DNA of 14,176 bases, taken from the NCBI GenBank assembly GCA_027079365.1, contig JALWVW010000271.1, forward strand, positions 1-14,176, written 5' to 3'. The DNA comes from Campylobacteraceae bacterium (lineage in GTDB: Bacteria; Campylobacterota; Campylobacteria; Campylobacterales; Sulfurovaceae). The notes below the pieces were generated by a model that was not told the DNA's origin, made no database searches, and saw only the letters and a list, made by a program, of their open reading frames with translations. The position numbers were made by a program, and so were the translations under genes. Below, one piece after another: positions 7,407 to 14,176 of the stretch; position 1 is the stretch's first letter, and each line of letters starts with the position of its first letter.

Positions 7407-7472
7407 ATGCCACCAACATTGCGCCGAAAGGCTCAACCTAATTTCAAGACACAAAAAGCAAGGAGACATATC

Positions 7473-8480
7473 ATGATAAAAGTAGGCATCGTAGGCGCCA
7501 GTGGATACACAGGACTCGAGCTGATCAAAATGCTCATCACTCACCCAGGGTTTGAACTCACCTATCTGGCCACCACCACCGGTGATACCATGATAGAGGA
7601 TCTCCACCCTGCCCTGGAGGGTGTGCTCAGTATGCCTGTGGAAAAAGCAGACAAAGCGGATATTCTCAAGCACTGTGAGCTGGTCTTTCTGGCACTGCCA
7701 CACAAAGCCTCTATGGGATTTGCCAAAGATCTGATAGAGCAGGGCATCAAGATCGTAGACTTCTCTGCTGACTACCGTCTGGAGCTGGAGACCTATGAGG
7801 CACACTACTGTCCTCATGAGGACAAGGCACATCTGGATGAAGCAGTCTACGGACTGATCGAGTATGCACGGGAGGATATCGCCAAGGCACGGCTAGTCGC
7901 AGGGCCTGGATGCTATCCTACTGCCACACTGCTGGGCATCTTGCCGTTTATTCCCTATATCGATACCAGCGCACCGCTCTTTGTGGATGCCAAGTCCGGC
8001 GTGAGTGGTGCAGGCAAAAAGCTCAGCGAGACGACGCATTTCGTCACAGTAAACGACAATATCTTCGCCTACAACCCTCTCAAGCACCGCCATGCCCCAG
8101 AGATCGCCGAAAAGATAGAGAAGCTAGGCGGCGCCAAGATGAATGTCAACTTCGTCCCCCATCTCATCCCTGCCACCCGTGGAGAGCTGGTCTCTGTCTA
8201 TGCCACACTCAAGGCAGATATCGACCCGATGGAGATCCTACGCAAGCAGTACGAGAACGACCGTTTCATCCGTCTACGAGAGACCCCGGTCAGCATCAAA
8301 AACACCGCCGGCACACACTTCTGCGATATCTTCGCCGCGACCAACGGCAACGCCCTGTTCGTCAATGCCGCCATCGACAACATTCTGCGAGGCTCCAGCT
8401 CACAGGCGCTGGTCGCTGCCAATCTGATGTGTGGGTATGATGAGGGGATGGGGATTCCTGTGGTGGCGTATGTGCCGTAA
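7473..8480 (+). CDS. argC: N-acetyl-gamma-glutamyl-phosphate reductase
   Basis: ArgC reduces N-acetyl-glutamyl-phosphate to the semialdehyde with NADPH, the third step of arginine synthesis, in the cytosol. The 335-residue protein begins MIKVGIVGASGYTGLELI with the nucleotide-binding loop GASGYTG (8-14). The active-site cysteine is C147 in AGPGCYPTATLLG. Further family blocks are KSGVSGAGKK (174-183), NPLKHRHAPEI (201-211) and FVPHLIPATRGEL (227-239). The start at 7473 has AAGGAG (7460-7465), 7 bases upstream; the frame is open for 22 more codons upstream, but those residues do not look like ArgC. The TAA stop coincides with the outer arm of the attC-like palindrome and with the inferred edge of the HNH insert. 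The reading frame is intact. Confidence 0.97.
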   Translation: MIKVGIVGASGYTGLELIKMLITHPGFELTYLATTTGDTMIEDLHPALEGVLSMPVEKADKADILKHCELVFLALPHKASMGFAKDLIEQGIKIVDFSADYRLELETYEAHYCPHEDKAHLDEAVYGLIEYAREDIAKARLVAGPGCYPTATLLGILPFIPYIDTSAPLFVDAKSGVSGAGKKLSETTHFVTVNDNIFAYNPLKHRHAPEIAEKIEKLGGAKMNVNFVPHLIPATRGELVSVYATLKADIDPMEILRKQYENDRFIRLRETPVSIKNTAGTHFCDIFAATNGNALFVNAAIDNILRGSSSQALVAANLMCGYDEGMGIPVVAYVP

Positions 8481-8549
8481 CACTGAAGATCTGTGTGGCG
8501 AAAACTAAGCACAGCGTAGTTTTCGTCCGAACAAGTGACTTGTTATGTG
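8476..8549 (-). other. attC-like imperfect palindrome at the end of the HNH gene
   Basis: Read on the minus strand, an outer arm CATAACA pairs with TGTTACG at 6 of 7 positions. Unpaired spacers follow, then an inner arm CTTGTTCGG opposite CCACACAG with one bulged T and a two-base internal loop. The innermost stem is a perfect 9 bases, CGAAAACTA (8499-8507 on the plus strand) with TAGTTTTCG (8517-8525), closing on a 9-base loop. This outer arm / spacer / inner arm with bulge / variable stem order is the architecture of integron attC sites, and the HNH stop codon is the TAA of TAACAAG, as in many cassettes. The outer cores deviate from RYYYAAC/GTTRRRY beyond the AAC/GTT triplets. A simple two-gene terminator is the alternative, though no T run is present. 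Confidence 0.35.
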
Positions 8550-9272
8550 TTTCGATACACCGATTCACGATGAAACTCCATGTAAAGCTGATGCTCTTTT
8601 TTCAGTTTAACTATCATTGAATCAGTGATACCTAATTGCTCAGGCGCCTGCAGTAAAGGTGAAATCATTATTTTACCTACTTCATCGAAAGATATTAAAC
8701 CAGCATCAAATGCTTTATCTAGAGTAGGCAATAAAAGTAATCCATTATAACCATCAAGTCGTTCAGTGTTTGATGATGCTCGCCAAGGCTTAATATGTGA
8801 TGCAACTAATAGTGCTGTATCCTCGTAACCGGTTACAGCACATCCACCCCAAATTGATATTAATTTTTGGCGAAAACTACTTTGTCCTATTCTGGTTTTA
8901 AGTAAAGTGGCTTTTTCAGTGCTGGTTATATTGTCTTTGAGCAATATTACCTCAATATCTGTTTCTATGTCTGAATCAAATCCCTCTAGGAGATATTCTG
9001 CATACTTATTCAATGCACTGCTGTACATGCTGTGACCACGCTCATTCCGCTCTTGATAGATTGGTAGTTTCCGCAAGCTAATGACAATGGCTTCAAAACG
9101 GCTATAACTTAAAATTGAGGTTAGTGTACCATCCATAATACCGGCATCAATAGCCCACTCGGACATTGCACCGCTGATTGCACGCTCATATTTCTCTACG
9201 GATGATTCAGACAATCCTCGTAGCCTCATCCAATCTTCAAACGTCACTAATTACTCCTCTTATGACAGATAA
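8481..9272 (-). mobile_element. Putative single gene cassette (HNH endonuclease) inserted at the argC stop
   Basis: The segment is clearly AT-richer than its left neighbour: 20 of 60 bases are G/C at 8701-8760 against 33 of 60 in argC at 8161-8220. If the edges are placed at G^TT on the minus strand at both ends, joining them gives a circular form with TGTTATCTG. This pairs with the CACATAACA arm at 8 of 9 positions, better than the present argC-derived arm. The left edge falls exactly after the argC TAA. The ORF would start about 25 bases from the cassette edge, typical of integron cassettes. No integrase gene is in the window. The edges are inference. Confidence 0.3.
8543..9247 (-). CDS. 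HNH endonuclease family protein
   Basis: A 234-residue protein with an N-terminal helical region (about 1-115) and a C-terminal HNH nuclease domain of the stand-alone, restriction-like type. The nuclease part begins near GQSSFRQKLISIWGGCAVTG (121-140) and contains ASHIKPW (149-155) with H151, YNGLLLLP (167-174) with N168, and LDKAFDAGLISF (176-187), where D177 or D181 would take the third position. The family cleaves DNA with a single metal ion; target and partner are unknown, and no methyltransferase gene is adjacent. The start is GTG at 9247 with AGGAG (9254-9258) spaced 6 bases away. Low GC content and placement between housekeeping genes suggest horizontal acquisition. Its stop lies in the attC-like palindrome. 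A defence role is inference. Confidence 0.88.
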   Translation of the reverse strand: MTFEDWMRLRGLSESSVEKYERAISGAMSEWAIDAGIMDGTLTSILSYSRFEAIVISLRKLPIYQERNERGHSMYSSALNKYAEYLLEGFDSDIETDIEVILLKDNITSTEKATLLKTRIGQSSFRQKLISIWGGCAVTGYEDTALLVASHIKPWRASSNTERLDGYNGLLLLPTLDKAFDAGLISFDEVGKIMISPLLQAPEQLGITDSMIVKLKKEHQLYMEFHRESVYRNT

Positions 9273-9289
9273 CTATCTATTCAAGAATC

Positions 9290-9295
9290 ATTATA
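9290..9295 (-). promoter_or_regulatory. Probable -10 box of the HNH gene
   Basis: A perfect TATAAT on the minus strand, 43 bases before the GTG start. If the cassette edge inferred at 9272/9273 is right, this promoter is outside the cassette, in host sequence that read toward argC before the insertion. Confidence 0.55.
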
Positions 9296-9368
9296 AGCAC
9301 TTCACCCTTAAATCCCATAATTACAGAACTCTTCAAACCCCCAACAATAGTTCAAATCAAAACTACGC

Positions 9369-9374
9369 TACAAT
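9369..9374 (+). promoter_or_regulatory. Candidate -10 box of the metallophosphoesterase gene, implying a leaderless mRNA
   Basis: TACAAT, 7 bases before the ATG at 9382, in TACGCTACAATATC. A transcript start 6-8 bases downstream would coincide with the ATG. No Shine-Dalgarno sequence precedes that ATG, which agrees with a leaderless message. A promoter further upstream cannot be excluded. Confidence 0.4.
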
Positions 9375-9381
9375 ATCTTCC

Positions 9382-10086
9382 ATGATACCCATCCAAGAAA
9401 ATGCCCTGTTTATCGCTGATGCCCATTACCCTACGCATGGGGATGCGCTACTGGAACTGCTCACCAAGATAGAAGTAGGGGATATCCGCATTCCTCAGCT
9501 CTTTTTGATGGGGGATATCTTTGATCTGCTTGTCGGAGGACTGGAGAAAAGCTATGCACTCAATGAGGAAGCTATCAGACTGATAGAGTCGATCGGCACA
9601 CAGCTTCCTGTCTTTTATTTTGAAGGCAATCATGACTTCCAGCTTAAAAAGATATTTAAAAATATCAAAATCTTTTCAAGGGAAGAACAGCCCCAATATA
9701 TGGGTTATAATGGCTTTATCGTAGGGCTTTCTCATGGAGATAGATATCAGTCAGGATGGCAGCATGATCTGCTCAGCAGGGTATTGAGAAAATCTTTCAT
9801 ATTAACTACAATCAAATGGCTGAAACCCGGTATAGTGACACAGAAAAGAGCCCATCTGGCCACCAAGGATATCTGCCATCAGATACCTGCTTTTGATGCC
9901 AAAGCCAAGGCGATATTTGATAGTTACAAGGGTGCGTATTGGGTGATAGAGGGGCACTATCATCAGGGGGAAAAATACTATAGGTATATCTCACTCCCTT
10001 CACTGGCATGCCAGCAGCAGGTAGCGGTGATGGAGAAAGAGGGGATCGTGTTTGTTTCGATAGATACATTGGAGGGTGACAGATGA
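9382..10086 (+). CDS. lpxH: LpxH-like metallophosphoesterase (UDP-2,3-diacylglucosamine hydrolase family)
   Basis: A 234-residue calcineurin-like phosphoesterase. LpxH cleaves UDP-2,3-diacylglucosamine to lipid X and UMP in lipid A synthesis, at the inner membrane surface. All metal-binding motifs are in order: DAH (13-15), GDIFD (44-48), GNHD (82-85), SHGD (117-120) and GHYH (191-194). The spacing closely follows E. coli LpxH, recalled from memory. GNHD replaces the GNRD of E. coli LpxH, so LpxH2-type or another phosphoesterase function stays possible. The start is the ATG at 9382, because the domain begins within seven residues. The frame is open upstream into the HNH region, but those residues are low-complexity and the start at 9178 would overlap HNH. 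It overlaps panE by 4 bases (ATGA), so the two are one operon. Confidence 0.8.
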   Translation: MIPIQENALFIADAHYPTHGDALLELLTKIEVGDIRIPQLFLMGDIFDLLVGGLEKSYALNEEAIRLIESIGTQLPVFYFEGNHDFQLKKIFKNIKIFSREEQPQYMGYNGFIVGLSHGDRYQSGWQHDLLSRVLRKSFILTTIKWLKPGIVTQKRAHLATKDICHQIPAFDAKAKAIFDSYKGAYWVIEGHYHQGEKYYRYISLPSLACQQQVAVMEKEGIVFVSIDTLEGDR

Positions 10087-10985
10087 AAATAGCTATATTT
10101 GGTGCAGGTGGGGTAGGTGGATATATCGGAGCCAGATTGCTACGGGCAGGAGGGCATGAGGTGACCCTGGTCGCGCGTGGCAAACATCTACAGGCGATAC
10201 AAGCAGAGGGGCTTCATGTGCAGGATGAAGAGGAGCGCTATGTCGTGCACCCTGACCATGCTGTGGCATCTCTGGAGGGACTGGGAGTCTATGATCTCAT
10301 CATCTTGACGGTCAAAAGCTATGATCTGGATGAGGCACTGGAGAGGATATCGGCACACTGCAACAGCGATACCGTACTCCTGCCGCTGCTTAATGGCGTA
10401 GACCATGATCTCGAGGTCTCGGCACGCTTTCCAGAGGCACAGGTGCTCAATGGCTGCATCTATATCTTCTCCAATATCACAACACCCGGCTCTATCAAAA
10501 AATATGGTGGTGTCTTTCATCTCTTTTATGGCAGCAGAAATGTACCAAAGGAGCACTACAGCCAGATAGAAGCACTTTTTGATGCGACAGGGCTCAAGCA
10601 TCGACTTACAGACAAGATCGAGCTGGAGACCTGGCGCAAGTATCTGCTCATCTCTGCCTTTGCCTCAATGACTTCTTATTATAAGGCGCCATTGGGTGTG
10701 ATCGCCAGAGACCACTATGACGAACTGGCACAGGTACTTGCCGAGATCAAAGCAGTAGCCAATGCCAAAGGTATCACACTGGAGGAGAAAAATATAGATA
10801 ATGTGCTGGCGCGTGTCAAAAGTGTACCTTTTGGCTCCAAGACCTCCATGCAGCTGGATTTTGAAGCAGGCAAACAGACAGAGCTGGAAGCATTGACCGG
10901 CTATGTGGTAAAGGCGGGGGAGAAGCTGGGTATCGAAACGCCTGTACTTGGCAAGATGTATGCCGCCCTGAAGGATAGCATGTGA
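10083..10985 (+). CDS. panE: 2-dehydropantoate 2-reductase (ketopantoate reductase)
   Basis: PanE (ApbA) reduces ketopantoate to pantoate with NADPH in pantothenate/CoA synthesis. The 300-residue protein has the N-terminal dinucleotide fold GAGGVGGYIGA (7-17), then TVKSYD (76-81) with K78 and PLLNGVDHD (101-109) with N104. The C-terminal helical domain has the catalytic-lysine block ETWRKYLLIS (182-191, K186), and the family segment SMQLDFEAGKQTELEAL is near residue 260. Length is normal. The ATG lies inside the last codons of the phosphoesterase gene (4-base ATGA overlap), so translation is coupled. The pairing of lipid A and CoA enzymes looks like convenience, not pathway logic. Related ApbA-family reductases of unknown substrate are the main alternative. 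Confidence 0.87.
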   Translation: MKIAIFGAGGVGGYIGARLLRAGGHEVTLVARGKHLQAIQAEGLHVQDEEERYVVHPDHAVASLEGLGVYDLIILTVKSYDLDEALERISAHCNSDTVLLPLLNGVDHDLEVSARFPEAQVLNGCIYIFSNITTPGSIKKYGGVFHLFYGSRNVPKEHYSQIEALFDATGLKHRLTDKIELETWRKYLLISAFASMTSYYKAPLGVIARDHYDELAQVLAEIKAVANAKGITLEEKNIDNVLARVKSVPFGSKTSMQLDFEAGKQTELEALTGYVVKAGEKLGIETPVLGKMYAALKDSM

Positions 10986-11060
10986 AATATCTGCTCGTGA
11001 CATATCACTGCCTGTGCTGATATTAAGGTAATCTCCTATCTCCGGGGTGCTTGCTCTGCC

Positions 11061-11462
11061 TCAGCACACTAGCCAATTTTCCATCTCAAACAGTTCTGGG
11101 GTGGCAGGCATGCCTTTCCAGCCATGCGACTCCAGATACATCATCTTGCCACCAAAATACCCCACGATATACTTCTCCTTGTAGACAGGGAAGGTACCCG
11201 AAGCAAACATTGCAAAGATATCTTTGTGGCTCTTGGGTGTCTCATAGTAGTGAAAATCAAAGCTGTGCAGTGCCTCCAGCGCTGTCAGCAGCATCTCATT
11301 GCTGGACATACTGCTGCTCAGTATATAGTAGGCAGGGTAGGCGACAGCAGGATCGGGTAGGAGCTCTGAGACATAGAGTCGTGTTTTCTTCTTTGGATAC
11401 ATAATGCCAGTATAGCCTCTTCTGTGATACCTGTTGGCAAAATATGTCAAATTGTCATACAT
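11061..11462 (-). CDS. Small protein of unknown function
   Basis: I do not recognise this 133-residue protein. It is hydrophilic to mixed, rich in Tyr, Met and Phe, with no clear membrane segment or signal peptide. The C-terminal half has an aromatic-rich run, with VYKEKYIVGYFGGKMMYLE followed by HGWKGMPATPELFEMENWL and a terminal Cys. A basic patch YPKKKTRLYV lies near residues 22-31. The start at 11462 is chosen because AGAGG (11468-11472 on the plus strand) lies 5 bases upstream; a second ATG 20 codons later (11402) is a possible shorter start. It is monocistronic, converging on panE and diverging from the ABC operon. Coding status is supported by the long frame with a ribosome site and by amino acid composition, not by homology. 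Confidence 0.65.
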   Translation of the reverse strand: MYDNLTYFANRYHRRGYTGIMYPKKKTRLYVSELLPDPAVAYPAYYILSSSMSSNEMLLTALEALHSFDFHYYETPKSHKDIFAMFASGTFPVYKEKYIVGYFGGKMMYLESHGWKGMPATPELFEMENWLVC

Positions 11463-11556
11463 GGATGCCTCTAGACTTCACAATATTCCAAAAAAGTTTC
11501 AAAATATCTTCTCTTTAAACTATGTTTATAGAGGAGGGTGTTAAGATTATGGGAGT

Positions 11557-11596
11557 TTGCATCACATATAGCAGGGAACCCCTATAGGGAGTGCAA
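11557..11596 (+). promoter_or_regulatory. Inverted repeats in the leader/promoter of the ABC uptake operon
   Basis: In the 231-base divergent spacer (11463-11693) there is a perfect 10-base palindrome CCCTATAGGG (11580-11589), flanked by an outer pair TTGCA (11557-11561) / TGCAA (11592-11596). This could be an operator for a local regulator or a leader hairpin. No riboswitch class is recognisable, and the promoter cannot be fixed. AT-rich candidates lie around 11521-11550. Otherwise I see only the ribosome site AAGGAG (11683-11688) here. Confidence 0.35.
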
Positions 11597-11693
11597 CAGT
11601 TTATGAAAGGAGGAACACCATTGTATATTGTGTGCATGAGGAGACATGCATGCAGAAGCGTCGTACTCACACATACATCAAAAAGGAGAAAGT

Positions 11694-12731
11694 ATGAAAA
11701 AAATTCTAGGTTTATTACTGGCAACTATGGTTGCTATGGTGACGGTCAATGCGGAGATACCAGCAGGTGTCAAAGGTAAAAAACTCAAAATGGCACTGGT
11801 CAAGGAGTGGGGGACAGGTACCCACATGATCATGCATATCAATGGTGCCAAGGCAGAAGCAGCCAAATATGGTGTCACACTCAGCGTCATCGATGCCAAC
11901 CACAATCTGGCAAAAATGGCAGAGGGCATCGAGAATGCCGTGATCAACAAGATGGATGCTATCCTGATCTCACATGGCAAGGCAGATGCACTGACCAAGT
12001 CTGTCGAAAAGGCGCTCAAGGCAGGGATTCCGGTCATCGTCTTCGATAATGACTTCCCTATCGATGACAAAGTGGCAAACGGCAAGCTGGTTTCTTTGGA
12101 TCAGTATGACCTCATGATGGGGTTACTCTCTCAGATGGCACTGGTACAGGCACTCGATGGCAAAGGCAATGTGGTTTATAACCGTGTCGCCAATGTACCG
12201 CCAACCGACAAGCGACACCGCATCTGGGAAGGGGCAATCCTGCCTACCTATACTGGTATCAAAGTAGTCAACACCATCGATCTGGGTACCAACAATCCTA
12301 TGCCTAAGGCACAAACAGCACTGGAGACACTGCTGACTACCAACAACCACATCGATGCGGTGTATGCTGTCTGGGATGAGTATGCCAAAGGTTTCTATAA
12401 TGCTATCGTAGCTTCAGGCAAGAAGATACCACTCTTCTCTGTCGATATCTCTGACCAGGATCTGGCAATGATGCAGACACACCCTGAGATCTGGAAAGCT
12501 TCAGCAGCAGTCAATCCCTATACGGTAGGAAAAGTGCAGGTAAGACTGGCACTCAAGGCACTGGCTGGAGAGAGAATCCCACGATACTACTCTATGACAC
12601 CAGTACTGGTCAAGTCAGCGGATCTTCCCAAAGAGCGAATCGGTATGGATGGTCTGGCAAAACTCTATCCTGCCTGGGGAAATTCAAATGACTTTGTGGA
12701 GCCTTGGATGGCAGAACTGGAAAAGAAATAG
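11694..12731 (+). CDS. Periplasmic sugar-type substrate-binding protein of a CUT2-like ABC transporter
   Basis: A 345-residue secreted binding protein of the RbsB/LacI-like (periplasmic binding protein type 1) fold, delivering ligand to an inner-membrane ABC importer. The signal peptide is clear: MKK, a hydrophobic core (4-16), and a probable signal peptidase I cut after TVNA (20). There is no lipobox cysteine. The mature part starts with a KLKMALVKEWGTGTH strand, then HINGAKAEAAKYGV, DAILISHGKADAL and GIPVIVFDND (111-120), which is the layout of the family. The ligand cannot be read from sequence; ribose-like sugars, other polyols and nucleoside-like ligands are all possible. The start at 11694 has AAGGAG five bases upstream. 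The ATPase gene follows after 10 bases. In a presumed autotroph such a sugar-type importer is noteworthy. Confidence 0.9.
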   Translation: MKKILGLLLATMVAMVTVNAEIPAGVKGKKLKMALVKEWGTGTHMIMHINGAKAEAAKYGVTLSVIDANHNLAKMAEGIENAVINKMDAILISHGKADALTKSVEKALKAGIPVIVFDNDFPIDDKVANGKLVSLDQYDLMMGLLSQMALVQALDGKGNVVYNRVANVPPTDKRHRIWEGAILPTYTGIKVVNTIDLGTNNPMPKAQTALETLLTTNNHIDAVYAVWDEYAKGFYNAIVASGKKIPLFSVDISDQDLAMMQTHPEIWKASAAVNPYTVGKVQVRLALKALAGERIPRYYSMTPVLVKSADLPKERIGMDGLAKLYPAWGNSNDFVEPWMAELEKK

Positions 12732-12741
12732 GAGTTTCTCT

Positions 12742-14176
<1,435 letters not shown>

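Noticed and set aside
8499..8525. Bidirectional terminator between argC and the HNH gene
   Set aside because: The 9-base stem is AT-rich with a 9-base loop, and no T run follows on either strand. It fits better as the inner stem of the larger palindrome, though a terminating role cannot be excluded.
11047..11067. Hairpin GTGCT/AGCAC as a terminator between panE and the small unknown gene
   Set aside because: Only 5 base pairs with an 11-base loop and no T run; it overlaps the coding end of the unknown gene.
11591..11779. Small plus-strand ORF across the start of the binding-protein gene
   Set aside because: It overlaps the signal-peptide coding region in another frame, has no placed ribosome site, and its residues look like out-of-frame translation.

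Overview
The window looks like chromosomal DNA of a Campylobacterota (epsilonproteobacterial) relative of Sulfurovum/Sulfurimonas. This rests on the Campylobacter-like GyrA (Thr at the E. coli Ser83 position), the GreA N-terminus, the SD-less AT-rich promoters carrying clear TATAAT boxes, and the asd/gyrA/hemE neighbourhood. The assignment is inference from protein and promoter style; no rRNA or tRNA lies in the window.

Layout: 1-4358 is a tight minus-strand operon, gyrA - asd - UPF0114 membrane protein - hemE (the last running off the left edge). Two of its junctions are one-base TAATG stop/start overlaps. Diverging from gyrA across a 160-base spacer with a TATAAT on each strand is a fusion of a ferredoxin-thioredoxin reductase catalytic domain and a rhodanese domain (4519-5256). 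It converges on a minus-strand pair, surE and a TcdA-type E1-like enzyme (5274-6706), joined by a TGATG overlap. surE diverges from greA, whose best start is an internal GTG. A spacer with a 7-base tandem repeat and a 44-base palindromic element separates greA from argC (7473-8480).

Right after argC comes an AT-rich insert holding a minus-strand HNH endonuclease. Its stop codon sits inside an imperfect palindrome that resembles an integron attC site, and the insert edges fit excision of a circular one-gene cassette. Next is a plus-strand pair, an LpxH-like metallophosphoesterase and PanE ketopantoate reductase, overlapping by 4 bases. A small unrecognised minus-strand gene (11061-11462) follows, then a 231-base divergent spacer with inverted repeats. 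The window closes with the first two genes of a CUT2 (RbsB/RbsA-like) ABC uptake operon, a secreted binding protein and a double-NBD ATPase cut by the right edge.

Most genes are core housekeeping functions: heme, Asp-family amino acid, arginine and pantothenate/CoA synthesis, lipid A, tRNA modification, replication topology, and transcript cleavage. The accessory-looking parts are the HNH insert, the FTR-rhodanese fusion, the small unknown gene and the ABC operon. No CRISPR array, insertion sequence, tRNA or rRNA was seen. No gene-free stretch exceeds 300 bases.
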